From: Nothopassalora personata
Taxonomy: Eukaryota; Ascomycota; Dothideomycetes; Mycosphaerellales; Mycosphaerellaceae
Assembly (NCBI GenBank): GCA_033816765.1
Contig: CM066297.1
Coordinates: forward strand, 1,482,573-1,546,572
Reading direction: 5' to 3'
DNA: 64,000 bases
Below are positions 23,678 to 35,300 of the stretch, in pieces (within the stretch, counting starts at the first letter, position 1; each line of letters starts with the position of its first letter). The notes under the pieces are model-generated. The model saw only the letters and a program-made list of their open reading frames with translations. It was not told the origin of the DNA and made no database searches. Position numbers and translations under genes: made by a program.

Positions 23678-24267
23678 CGAGTGCTGTATGGTCTAAGCTC
23701 GAGGGAGTGACTTGACCCGCTCGCATGTGATTCTCGCTTAGCTTCGGCCACCACCAGCAAAAACGCCAGATGCCCCTTCCACTTTCCTGAACACCAAGCA
23801 CATCACACACACACACCTCGGATGCGTGTGGTCGGGCCGCTGCGTCAAGATGGCTACAAGAGAGCACTCTGTGCCTCCTGGTGACAATGTCGATAACGCG
23901 ATCGAGCAGCTATACGTTGGAGGCGTTGGAGGTGGAAGTGTACCGACTTGCTGAGCTTGAGCATAAGGCGTTCCCAGAGCTGAGGGGATGGCCTGAGGCT
24001 TGAACGAGGCCGCTGTAGGTTTTTGTGTAGAACGTTTGTAATGAAGCGGCGACGCGCTGTGGCAAGTTGACACGTACAAACGACGTGGGACGTGTCTCCA
24101 AGTATCGTGTGCTGTTGACGCGAAATCGTTGGCCCCACTTTTCCGTGATGCGCCTGCCAATCGCAGTCAGGACAAGATGGCATGCTGCAACATCAATCAT
24201 CCTTATCATCTCCACGATGATTCGATGATTTCTCTCAGTACGCACCTCTGCTCCTCTGTTGATCGCC
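23678..24267. other. intergenic
   Basis: Promoter side of the following dehydrogenase gene. Only shadow frames occur; no RNA gene seen. Confidence 0.4.
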
Positions 24268-25406
24268 ATGGCACTGGAAGATAAGAAAGAGATTTTGGTG
24301 ACGGGAGGATCCGGCTACCTGGGGCGAGGCATTGTGAGAACACTCCTGCATCGATACCCGAAATGGAGCATCACCGTTCTGGACCTGCAGCCACCGGCAG
24401 ATGATGTGCGGGACCGCCTGGCTGCATACATCGAAGCAGACATCACGTCGGAAGAAAGTGTGAAGCAGGCGTTCGCCAACTTGCATCCCGATCTTGTCGT
24501 CCACACGGCCGGCATTGTACCTGCTCGGACTCAGCGGTACAGCACGAACAACTGTCAATGGGAGAAGGTCAAGGCCATCAACTATGATGGCACTCGGCAT
24601 GTTGTCGACAACATTCTGGCCGGTCCGTGTCGCAAACTCGTCTTCACCAGTAGCTGTACAGTCGTGATAGATGATCTGAAACACGACTACTATCATATGG
24701 ATGAGAAGACACCATTGGGCCTCGCACATCTGCATTACGGGAGATCGAAAGGTCTCGCCGAGCAGTACGTCCTGTCTCCCAAGCATCACGACCAAGGTCT
24801 CGTTGCTTGCGCTCTGCGACCATGCACCATAATCGGGCCCGGCGACACCGCCGTCGTCAGCATCTTCTACGACTGTATCGCGAAAGGAGAAACGTACTTC
24901 ATCGTCGGCGACGGAGACAACATCTACGACTTCATGTACATCGATAACGCTGTCGACGCACATATTCTTGCCGTGGAGAACCTTCTGACCACACAGACAG
25001 CCGTCGGCGAGGCAATGTTCATCTCGAATCAGGAGCCGATTTACTTTTGGGACTTTCTGGCGTATGTATGGGCGCAATTTGATCATGTGCCGAGCTTTCG
25101 CGTTCACATACCGATGCAGATCGCATGGTTCGTAGGCTTGATCTTGGAAATGATCACCTTCTTGACCGGCACGCCCAGCACACTTGATACTGGTAGTGTC
25201 GCGGACGGTGTTCGGACACAGTACTCGAACAACGAGAAGGCACAGCGGATTCTTGGCTACTACCCGAAAGTGGGAATTTCGGAAGGTGTGAGAAGGGCTT
25301 GTGAGGTTTGTGCATCGGCCTGGTTCGAGTAATGCCTTTGACACTGACGTTGAAGCAGGACTACAAGCGACATGTCGCAAGGAAGCGAAGTTCTCTCAAG
25401 ACTTGA
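24268..25406 (+). CDS. 3beta-hydroxysteroid dehydrogenase/isomerase-type extended SDR
   Basis: Exon 1 is 24268-25305. A 53-bp intron (25306-25358, GTTTGT donor, CACTGAC branch, AAGCAG acceptor) joins it to a 48-nt last exon ending at 25406, total 361 residues. Without splicing the frame reads into an out-of-family WFE end. The NAD(P) fold is ILVTGGSGYLGRG, the acidic residue follows in VLDLQP, and the catalytic Ser and YGRSK (Tyr/Lys) are present. IGPGD and a hydrophobic segment (IAWFVGLILEMITFLTG, about 290-306) are typical of the 3beta-HSD/sterol-4-carboxylate dehydrogenase branch, which is ER-associated. Related to Erg26, but too divergent by eye to claim that role. Its stop lies 16 bp from the convergent ADH remnant. 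Confidence 0.85.
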
Positions 25407-25422
25407 TCGTGCCCGCCCGCCT

Positions 25423-26060
25423 TCATACTCTCACTACTACCTTGCCCGGCGCAGTCGAATCCGTCGCCAACTCGAGTGCCTCCTCCATCTGCTCTAACTC
25501 GTGCAGCTTTGTAATCTGCGCATAAATCTTATGCTTCTCCAGGAATGCCGAGAGCTCTTCAGTCAGCTCTCTGCTTCCTGCACCGATACTTGCATGGACT
25601 GAATATACTATTAGCATTGGAGTACAACGAGTCGCTCTCAGGGTCACTTACTGGTCTTTCCCGCATTGACCAACAGCTCGTCCAGAATGTCGACAGGTCT
25701 TGAGCGGTCCTTCGACAGCAGACCTACCACTTCGACCGATCCACCCCATCTGGTAGCCTTGACACTTTGCTCGATGCTAGTCGCACCAACGACTTCGACT
25801 GCAATATTAACACCCTTGCCATCGGTCACTTTCAAGACTTCAGGTGCCCATGGATGCTTCCGGTGATTGATCAAGTGCTTACCTCCCAGCTTCTTTGCAA
25901 CCGCCAGCTTCTTATTTGATGATGAGGTCGCAATGACAGTAGCACCGTGTGCTGCGGCGATTCGGAGCTGTCAGCCATAGGCACGAGCTTAACTTTGCCC
26001 CCGGGCACCCTACCTGAATAGCAAAGTAGCTCAACCCGGTGGTAGCCGCTCGATGAGAAT
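25423..26060 (-). pseudogene. zinc-type alcohol dehydrogenase, 5'-truncated remnant
   Basis: Three spliced pieces (to 26014, then 25967-25652, then 25598-25423) read as the C-terminal nucleotide-binding half of an MDR alcohol dehydrogenase. The Rossmann start is TTGLSYFAIQ, followed by HGATVIATSSSNKKLAVAKKLG, GVNIAVEVVGA and GGSVEVVGLL, ending GKVVVRV. Splice sites are good (GTAGGG/CTGACAG and GTAAGT/ATTCAG). Upstream of about 26,060 the expected catalytic domain with its Cys/His zinc ligands is missing, and repeat-type DNA begins within about 200 bp. So about 200 of the expected 340 or more residues remain. Loss by transposon-associated rearrangement is inferred. No start codon or promoter can be assigned. 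Confidence 0.75.
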
Positions 26061-26414
26061 TTCCGATGGGAATTTTAGGAGAATATCTGTCACTGTGGTG
26101 GGTTCGTTGTTGTCGTGATGGTCGAACTCATCGTCTGGAGCCTTTGAAATGACAGGGGGTGGGGGGAGGGGTTTGAAGATGCAGACAGACTCTGGACGGT
26201 GGATTTGTGGGGTAAGGACGGACTGTTGTGAATCAGGTGACCAATGGCTGTGTTAGTCAGGACTTGGCACACACACACTATATTATACTATTACTGTAGC
26301 TAGATAGTCTTACACCCTATAGCAATTTATAAGGGTTACTAATCCACCCTATCGTTTTAATCTAGAAGCTTATACTCGTTAAATACCTATTTATAATAGG
26401 TTATAAGCCCGAGT
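26061..26414. other. boundary between host genes and RIP-altered repeats
   Basis: The first half has normal dinucleotides, a CACACACACAC stretch and a purine-rich GGTGGGGGGAGGGG run. From about 26,280 it turns TpA-rich with few CpA or TpG. TTATAAGCCCGAG at 26,401-26,413 recurs just inside the following LTR at about 26,628. Confidence 0.5.
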
Positions 26415-26419
26415 ACTCC

Positions 26420-26625
26420 TGTCACGATCCAAGCGTGCACCGGCGCTGCAGCCTAATCAAACCTGAGGTAGCAGCGGCCAAGAATCAGGTGACATTGATT
26501 AGTTACCTACAGCCTTTCTATAAGTAGCCCTTTCAATTCTAGCTTAGATACATGCAATCTACTATCTGCTTTTGAAACACCTTTATAAGCCCATTTTATG
26601 ACTTCTAACCACTTGTAACGTGATA
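26420..26625 (+). repeat. copia 5' LTR
   Basis: 206 bp, begins TGTCACGATCC and ends GTAACGTGATA. It keeps many CpA and TpG sites that are mutated in its partner at 58,143. Confidence 0.9.
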
Positions 26626-26889
26626 GTTATAAGCCCGAGAGGCGCTTACTAACTTTCGCTGCATAAAACGAAGCCCTAGAGCAGATTTTGCATCGTTATT
26701 AAAAACCAGTGGGATCCATTATTATCCTATTAACAACCATTACACAGTAGTGCAGTAACCCTAGTAGACCTATAGGAACTTTTATTAGGCCTATTAACAC
26801 CGTTATAGCGACTACCGAGACACCCGGTAGTACCGGTGCTTTGCCGCACGCTACTATCGTTCTTAAGAGTTATAACTAATAGGATAAGT

Positions 26890-28033
26890 TTAACCGTTAG
26901 TTAGAGCTCTACGCTAAGTCTCTAAACATCTAGAAGTATATAGATCCGAACGACACTACTGCCGAGCTAATAGAGCCGGTGTACTTAACGTTCGAGCAAA
27001 TCTAATTAGCATACACTACTAAAGACGCTACGGCTAAAGATAAGGAGCTTATTAAGCTCCGCCAGTTAGACGCCGACCGTAGGTAGCGGATGTATAACAT
27101 ATTTACGTCCGTAAGGTCTAAATTAGTTACCTACCTAATTAGGACCACTATAAAGCTAGGCTAGGAGCTAATGCATAGTAAACGCACCCTTAGAGGCAAG
27201 GTCTAGGCTCTAAAGGATTAGTACGGACTAAACGACATATTACGTAAGCGATAGCTTACACTAGAGCTAAATAGGCTTTAGAAGAGCTAGGCCCGAAGGG
27301 TTAACGACTAGTGTTTAGACTAGCTAGTGCTATAGACTAAGATGCTAGATTGTAACTATACCGAGTACGGAGACCTACCACGGCACTTCCTACTTGCGAT
27401 ACAGTAGAAAACTCCTACCTATAGAGCATTACTATACAACGAGTAGAAGCGTAATAAGCTCTTGCTTAGTAAGCTTACCGAGCGATACCTAGAATAGATA
27501 CGCGACACTACCCTAGTTACTACGAACGGTCGATTAGTCTTCGTAACCTTTATAGGCGAACCCTTAGTAGAGGACGAGCCTCCACTACTAGCGCCTACAG
27601 TAGGCACAGTCGGTAGGAATAATAATAACGACCGTCGTCGCAGCCGCGGCGACAAGAGTCATAACCGTAGCAACGGTATAAATAAAGGAAAGAGTAGTAA
27701 CAATAACGATAGGCTAAGCGGTTACTAGAACATTACCGGCGAGCCTAAGGAGAGTTGTTATAAGAACCTCTATTTATGCGATGTAATTAACCCTAAGAAG
27801 CGTCTATTAAAGGATTAGCGCTCTAAGCAGTAGAAGAAGTGCTAGAAGCACTTTATTAATTACTACTTAGGCGATAATAGTAAACGCTTACTAGGCGTAT
27901 TGAACCGCAATAGACGTACGGATAAGGAACGAGATAAGGCAATTGCTAAGGGCAAGGTAGCACCGCACGGCTTTACTAGTCTTACTATCCTTTCGAGCTC
28001 GATAAGCTAATTAAGCTTTAACTTTAGGGATTG
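26890..28033 (+). pseudogene. copia gag remnant
   Basis: The plus-strand frame shows a copia-type Gag helical domain interrupted by many TAG codons, a basic Asn/Arg-rich linker (RNNNNDRRRSRGDKSHNRSN, about 27,616-27,675) and a zinc-knuckle-like remnant near 27,755. The frame is cut at 28,037 by the intact gypsy-like insertion and resumes at 39,680 with the protease/pre-integrase part. Confidence 0.7.
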
Positions 28034-28037
28034 CTAG

Positions 28038-28415
28038 TAATGTCTACCAACCACCCTATGTAGGCCTGTCCGAGTTGTGGTGGTATGGAGCGGTGCTTGC
28101 GTAAGCAGGGGTATTTGCCGGTCCTGGGACCGGGAAATCAGGTCACGTGACGAGCAGCGCAGTAGCCAGATAAAACAAGAGGATTGGCGGACCCTAAACC
28201 CCTATACCCTCTACTCGAGAGGTATGAATTGAATTGTTGCCTTGATGCTACGCTTACAATACTCAACTGCGCAGTATATATCTCAATGGCCATACCAGGT
28301 CCTGCTGGCTTGCCCAAATGTCCAATCAAACCTAAATGAATTTGGGCAAGTTGGACCCAAGGGACCCCTTCCCAAACCCAAACCCAAGGTCAACACAACC
28401 CATTAGTCGTCAATA
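28038..28415 (-). repeat. 3' LTR of the intact gypsy-like element
   Basis: 378 bp, identical to 39,298-39,675. Contains a GC-rich palindrome (28,115-28,137) and GGTCACGTGAC nearby, both of which recur elsewhere in the element or window. Confidence 0.95.
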
Positions 28416-28427
28416 TATCCTCCCCCA
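28416..28427 (-). other. polypurine tract
   Basis: TGGGGGAGGATA on the minus strand abuts the 3' LTR. This is where plus-strand DNA synthesis is primed in LTR retroelements, and it confirms the minus orientation. Confidence 0.7.
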
Positions 28428-28788
28428 TTACGAACCTGTCCTCAGGTTCCAAAGCAGTAAGCCCGGGCCTACCATTCAGCTTGACATACAAGATGTCAGG
28501 CAATCCGTGATGGTGACGTCAATAATCCGCGACTCGCGCCCGTCGCACTGCGTTGACGTATGCCACGAGACTGGCGAGGGGTTGGGCAGCTATGTCAGCA
28601 TCAATCGAACAGGCCAGATGGTCGAACAATGTAAGCGCCATTCATGAGACAAGTGAGTGTCAGTACCAGTAACCTGATAAATCCAAAGACGAGTCCATCG
28701 CGTGGCCAGAAAGTGAGTCAAGGGAAGATAAGTGACCATAAGAAACAAGTAAGATCTAAGGACCAGAAGCACCCGTACCCGAAGCATC

Positions 28789-28821
28789 AACCAGAACCAG
28801 AACCAGAATCAGAACCAGAAA
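28789..28821. repeat. CCAGAA short tandem repeat in the 3' region
   Basis: About five imperfect CCAGAA units lie between the third gene and the polypurine tract. The rest of 28,428-28,888 shows no coding frame. Confidence 0.7.
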
Positions 28822-28888
28822 CCCATAGGCTACAGCTGTAGCCGGAAATCAACCAGAAACCAGGAGCCCATAAACCCGCACCAACCAC

Positions 28889-31793
28889 TCAGTTCCACTC
28901 ATTCTCACACAACTCCTTTGTCCAGACCCACTCGTTGTCGTGGCCAACACCAATCTCACTAGACGCGTCCCCAAGTGGCTGGTTGGTGAAGTTCCCATGG
29001 TAGTTGCGGAAGACGCTCTCATCACGCCCTTCGCTTGTGAAGCACATCTGCTCGAGAGCAGTGACCAAGCTGAGCTGCTTGTCCATCAACTTCACAGCTC
29101 GGACGCGCCATTCATGCATCTTCTTGTGGAAGAGCTCCGAGTCTGGGCGGACCGCAGCATCAAGCCACCTTCTAGCATCAAGGATGACTTCGTTGTCGTT
29201 CCAGGACTTCAAACCCGCTAGGGCATCGGACAGGGGGCTGATGCCACTGAGGTGTACGGCCGCAGGGAAAGGATGGCCAGGTACTGGGCGTCGATACTCA
29301 AACCCTGCAGCGCTCTCACTTGGCGTCTTGAAGTCACGATGGAGGTCCATCACCTGGTGCATGCTCCAGCTTCTCTGGAGTTCAAGATAGTCATCGTCGC
29401 GGATCGCGATAAAGCAAGGGTCAATCTGACGCAGCGTCTTCTTGTGTGCGGCCTGCCTCATTGGAACGCCTGCAGTGGTCACCCGCATTTGCCCAGCGCT
29501 TAGGTCCTCTCTGAACCAGCTGATGCTGTTCTTGCTCAGGTAATTCTGAACCCCAACCGAGAAGAAACGCTTAAATCGGCCGTCTTCTATGCAGTCGTTG
29601 ATCTGGCACCACTGGATGAACTCTGCAGCATTCCCTTGCTTATGAAAACCGTGTAAAAACTCCGGCCCACTGGTGCCCTCTGAGTCAAGAGAGTACAGCA
29701 TGTTGAGCCGGTTGCTAGTCCAGTAGTTTTCAATTTCGAGGTTCAAGTCGACCCCAGCATGCTGCACCATGGTGTTCGCATCACCCCCCCTGATGAGCCC
29801 TGTCAAAGCTGAAAATCGTAGGCCTGGGGAAGGAGATGAACCGAGTGCAGTGTTGAGGGTGCAGCGCCACTTGCAAGAGCCACAGCCCGGGGTCTTGTCG
29901 CATGATCTGTTGGCTCAGAGAATACCACATGTTCTGGCAGACGCCGCCGTTGCTGACCTTGTTCAACTCTCGCAGGTGCCATCGGTACACGTCGAATTCT
30001 CGACTCATCATCTCTCTGACTGTTTTAACCCGCGGCGCTAGTTCAGCGTCATTGTACCAGTACAGCATGTTGCCATTGATGTAGGTACCGGTGCTATCGA
30101 GATCGGCTTGGTCAGCTTCATCAATGCCAAATTTGTCGAGGATCTGATTGTAGTTGGCATGCGTGACGATGCCACTCGTGGTGCCGGCTTTGCCTCGAAC
30201 ACGGAGGCAGCCAAGCGGGTTGACAGTCTTCTGACCACGCTTGTCAGGGCGAAACCACGACCCATTCTTCACCTTGATAGCTGAAAAACTCTTGCCTTCA
30301 AAGAGCCAGTCTTGGACCTTGAGCGCGCGCTCACACAGGGTATTGGTGGTGATACCGGGATTCGTGACGAAGTGGAGGGCCTTGTGGCAGAAATCTCGGA
30401 CATGCTGATCGCACATCACAGCGCTAACCTTGCCATCCCTCTCAAGAACCTGCGAGACCGCATATTCGAGCATCTCAAGGCCCGCCATCCGGTGCTCAGG
30501 TAGCCAGTCAATGCCATCCACATCAATCGAGTTCCTGAACTTGATGCCACAGTACCGCTCATTGCAGGTGCAGTTGGCGCGCTTGATCCGGAGGGTCTCG
30601 TCTTCCTGCAGGATCTGATCCTTGAAGACTGATACATCCCTGATCACAGCCGAAGGTGACATGGTGAGTATCGGATTGCCACCCTCAGTCAGGGCCGGAG
30701 TGGATCGTGGGGTGCCAACCGGTGTACCCAGCGGACTGCCTTCGCGTATGGGTGCGCCGTCCAGCGTTCGGTTAGGCGAGGATTGAGCAGGCGCAGTCAT
30801 GCCCTCACCTATGCTCTCGCTCATGCGGAGCTGCTCAAGTCGACTCGACTTGCGACCGCCTCTCGATGGGACTGCAGGCTGGGTAGAGGCTGGTGGAGTT
30901 GGCGTGGTAGTCTTTGCACGTCCTTTGCCTTTGCCACCCGGTGGTGGCTGAGTCTGTTGCTGGCCAGATGGTCCAGGTTGACCTGTGCTGTCCTCTGGGG
31001 ACGCGGACTTCTCAGTGATAGTACCCTCCATGAAGTATGGAAGGCCATCCTCATAGACGGCTAGGCGGTGTCTTCTGATGATCTCCCTGCTCTCAGCCGA
31101 CTGCGGATCAATGCTGCGTGCTTCAGCCTCCCTGTCGCACCGGGTAAGATCACCAGGCTCCAGAATTCGCTTGCGATCTATGCCCTTGCGGCCGATCCTC
31201 ATACGCCAGATCAATGCCCTCTGAATTCTGCCAACAGCCTTGCTGTAGTCTGGGTACTTGTTGATGAAGGCCGTGAACTGGCGGCGCCCACTGTCAGTGC
31301 TGCAAAGCTCGGAGATGACGCGTCGATCAAGAATCTTGTTGTCCATCTGCTGTGGCCAGTGGCGGGTAAGCGTGGCGCGAAGAGTCCTCTCTCGGTTACG
31401 AATCTCTGAACCGGTCTTGCGAATCTTGCCGACGATGGGAAACAAGACATCGAGCTTCCTGTTACCAAGGAATTCATCCTGGTAGGTCTTGCCCATGCCG
31501 CTCTCAACTTCCTCGAAAAACAGGTCAACCCAGACGGAGCAGTCTTCGAACACCTTCTCGAAGCCCTTGCAGAAGTCCTTCAACACCTCAACCCGCTTCT
31601 GAGGACTGAGCTCTCGGAACATGACATTAGCGGCGGACTTCGGCGTGTTCGTGTTGGCAAGGACATGCTTGACGTTGTCCGGCAAGCGAAGGGACTCGAA
31701 CAAGGTCTGAGGTGGGCGGGTGAGCCCAGTAACAGTGCTAGTGAGCGCTGTGCTCGAGCCAGCCGGGCGTGACGATGGACCAGCTGAAGCCAT
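28889..31793 (-). CDS. third gene of the gypsy-like element, unknown function (env position)
   Basis: ATG 31793 opens 670 codons on the same strand as gag-pol and downstream of pol. A second frame, +1 relative to the first, continues from about 29,806 to 28,889 (about 305 codons). The two overlap at a run of seven G (29,784-29,790). A phase-matching intron (about 29,790-29,883, GT...CATCAG) could join them, as could a one-base indel or frameshifting. The N-terminal 240 residues are charged and helical. A Pro/Ser/Gly-rich linker with RKSSR follows. A Cys/His part contains CTCNERYCGIKF, then a large globular stretch rich in Trp and Asp. There is no signal peptide and no membrane segment, so it is not an obvious envelope. 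It resembles no Gag, Pol or known accessory domain I recognise. Confidence 0.75.
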
Positions 31794-32394
31794 GATAACT
31801 AGGATTCACTATCAGTGAGATCGTAAGAGCTGGCTATCTCGTGGTGCCACTCTGGAGTGTTGGTAAGCTTTGAAAGCTTGGTATCGGGGTGGGCTTTGAA
31901 GGTCAAGGTCGTGAAGAGAGAGAGGCCAGAGAACCGTCTGATGTGTGGTGGTAGGTGGATGTGTTGGTGGTTCTGGTGATGGTGCTAGTGTTTGAAGAAA
32001 AAGAGAGGAAGTAGCAGGCAGAGAGCTGCGCTTAAGGATGCCTCTCAGCGTATGTCCCTGTGACCGTTGCAAGGCAGCAGCGCCGAGACCGGTCTCATAA
32101 GTGGCAAGAGCAGTGCCATTGAGATCACACTGAAGGTCCGATGGCCCTGCATGTGACCGAAAACCAGTGCTGGTGACCACCTAGGTGAGCATTCGGCAGG
32201 GGGCATGCCACGCTGTCACGTGATCCGATTTACCGGTCCCGGGACCGGTAAATGTGACTCTACTAACTGAGGTCCAACCAAGGCAAGAACACCCCATGAA
32301 GTGAAGTCCAGATAACCGAATCGGCTTAACAAACTGAAGGGCATGCGCAACACATGCCTAAGGGAAGTGAACTCCGTACGCCATTGCCAACTGA
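31794..32394. other. gap between pol and the third gene
   Basis: No credible frame. It contains a perfect 26-bp palindrome centred at 32,240/32,241 (core ACCGGTCCCGGGACCGGT), with TCACGTGA just beside it at 32,216-32,223. It may hold a promoter for a separate transcript of the third gene; that is inference. Confidence 0.5.
32228..32253. repeat. perfect 26-bp palindrome
   Basis: Every base pairs with its mirror: ATTT, ACCGGTCCCGGGACCGGT, AAAT. Near-identical palindromes occur at 36,046-36,071 within pol and once in each LTR. Confidence 0.9.
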
Positions 32395-35300
32395 TTAGTT
32401 CTCAGCCTCGATCCTGCTGAACTGTGAAATTTCGGCTGCAGAAAGGTCATGAGGCCTGACCCATAGCTTCTTGGATTCCGGTTCAGGATGCGATCCCCTT
32501 TCGTCAATTCCTACAGGTAGCACGTCTTCGTCGGCGATGGGCTCGATCTCGTTCGAATCACTGCTGTCTTCGCTATCAGCGACTTCTCCCTCCCCCATTA
32601 CGAGATCGATCCCATCATCCAGGCCTGGTACTCCTATGTTATCCGGGCGAAGCTCTGGAACTAGCTTAAGGTTTTCTCGTGCCTGAACTCCCTTCATTGG
32701 CGTGCCATCAAGTTCCTCAAGAATATAGGTACCAAACTTCCTGGAGACACTGGACACCCGATATGGACCTTGCCATCGGTAACCGATCTTGCGTGAGAAG
32801 TCATCCTTATATGGCTTGTCGAACCTCATGACAAGGTCGCCCTTCTGGAAACCAGCAAAGTCAACATTTCGGTGAGAATCGAAGTAGTCCTTGCTAAGTT
32901 CTCTTAGTCGCTTCCTTCGAGCATGCAGCTCTTCCAAACTAAGGTCTCGAGCCTGGAGTTGACGCGCACGTATGGCAAGCAGGTCCTCAGTCGTTCTCAC
33001 CGATCCCCATTGATAATTCGCCCACGTCGGGTACTCAACCTCAATTGGCAGAATCGTGCGATGGCCATACAGGACCTGAGCCGGCGTCATTCCAGTAGTA
33101 CGACAGGTCGTGGTCCTATCAGCCCATAACACAGCGGGTACCCATTGCTCCCATCCGCGGTATGTGTTCCTTGTAAGCTTTGCTAACGCTGCAAGAATCG
33201 GACGGTGCCCAACCTCGACCGGAGCATTAGACTGCGGATGGTACGGTGATATTCGGATCCTTCGAACACCAAGTCCTACGAGCAACCGCTCAACCTCAGC
33301 CGCATGAACCGTAGCGTTATCAAGCACAATTTCAGCACAGCAGCCGTGCCTACAGAAGACATCTTCGTATAGAAACTTGGCAACTGTCTTCGAGCTGGGA
33401 GGTGCCCTTGTCACTCTAGCCTCGATCCAGTTGCTGAGTGCTTCGCGCGCAACTAGGAGGTATCCATTTTTGTGCACCTGGACGGGGTCCGAGTACCACT
33501 TCTCACCAATGACCTGAGGGCTCGATGAGTGAAGCTCACCAGCGCGCTGGTTGCCTTCGCGAAACCTACAAGGAGCACAACTTCGAACCCACGCAGAGAC
33601 ATCGGCGAAGCACCCGTCCCAGTAATACCGATCGGAAATAAGGTTGTACACGACCTCAGCGCTGCGATGACCGTGTCTTTCATGGCATTCTATGACGATC
33701 TCCTTCTGAGCCTCATCATCGTCAATCACAAGTTGCAACGGTGCTCCTCGGCGCTTCTGGAAGAACAGCAATTGGTCTCGGACAAAGAAGTTGACGCTCT
33801 TCTTCACCAGCCGCCGGTACTCAGCACGGGTAACACCATCGGGCCGGGTCCTGGTTTCTATAACCTGAGCAAGCTGCTGAGAGCCCTCAGAATATTGGTC
33901 CCCGAGATGTCGTGTTTTCTGGATTTCAACTGGATAGGTGTCGACCGGCTCCGGGTACCTGAACAGCTTATCATCAATCATCTGGTCGACTTCGTCTTTG
34001 TCAGCTTTCCTGGGTTCTTGAGGTGTAGAGGGCCTTCGAGACAGGGCATCTGGGCCAGTGTGTCTAGTCCCCGCAACGTGCTTTACCTCGAACGTGAACA
34101 ACCTGATCCATGCGACCCACCGGGCCATTGCCGAGTTTGGCAGGTCCGAAGCCGGCCGGTTAAGCTGCCATACAAGTGTCTTGGCATCAACCTCAAGGAC
34201 AAAATCAACGCCAGTGATATATCTCTGGATCTTCTTAAGCCCCTTAAGGACCCCAAGGCATTCCCGCTTCCCAGCATCATATCTGGATTCTGACGCGCTC
34301 CAGATTCCACTCTCATACCGCACCGGGTGACGCCGTCGGGTACTGTCCATTGATTCTTGAGAAACGATACATCCCCATCCAGTGCCGCTAGCATCAACTG
34401 AGACAAAGATGGACCCAGCACCAGGTGAGTAGCAGAGGGTAACTAAGGCTGGAGCCTGCACAAGGTACCTAGCAACCTCTTCTTTTGAGAACTGCTCATT
34501 TTCTGTCCAGGTGAACTCGGCGTCCTTCTTCAGCAGTTTGTACATTGGTCGAGCGATGATAACGAACCAGGGAATCCATATCCGGAAGTACACACACAGC
34601 CCCACATAGGTGCGGACCTCCTTGATACAGGTAGGCGTAGGCCAATCCAGGATCTTGGCCACAACCTTTGGGTCAGGATAGCGACCATCCGGGCCAGTAA
34701 CGTACCCAACAATCTTGAGCTTTTCGTATAACCATTGGGATTTGCCTCCAGCAACTACCGCACCAGCTCTTTCCAGGTCAGCAAGAACCAGATCCAGGGA
34801 AACGATGTGCTCAACGACCCATTTTCTCAACCCAGGCTCTAGTTCGGCATTCCCATAGTCCTCAGTTGGTCCCTTAATACCGATGTCATCGAGAAACGGC
34901 TTCGCTCGATGCGAGATATGATCAAGCAGAATCTTTGTTACCGCACGCACGAACTGAGCAACTGAATTGGTAGCTCCTTGAGGCAGAGTCGTGTTGCGTA
35001 CTAGGCCAAGAGGGGTCATGAAGGCTGTTAAGTCCCGGCAGGACTCATCCAAAGTAATCTGATCATAACCTGAAAACAGGTCCACAAGTGAAGCGACTCG
35101 GCACCCGGCAAAATCCTCTGAGAAGCTATCCGTGTCCGGTGGAATGTTAGCATCGCGCATAGTAACCTCATTCAGGAGCACAGCTGAGTTGATCAACCGA
35201 TATGGCACATCGCTTCCAGAGGCATCAACCTTCTTTGCGACCAGGAACCAGCTATTGGAATAAGCCCCTTGTGAGTATTCTAGGATGTTATTCTTGATCC

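Noticed and set aside
24235..25380. 381-codon minus-strand frame over the SDR gene
   Set aside because: Mirror of the SDR coding sequence, with no domain of its own.
29824..29870. 47-bp intron (GTGGCG...CCCCAG) joining the halves of the third gene
   Set aside because: It leaves the downstream part in the wrong frame when phases are counted exactly.
28889..31793. Calling the third gene an envelope glycoprotein
   Set aside because: Position fits, but no signal peptide, transmembrane helix or fusion-like hydrophobic segment is visible.
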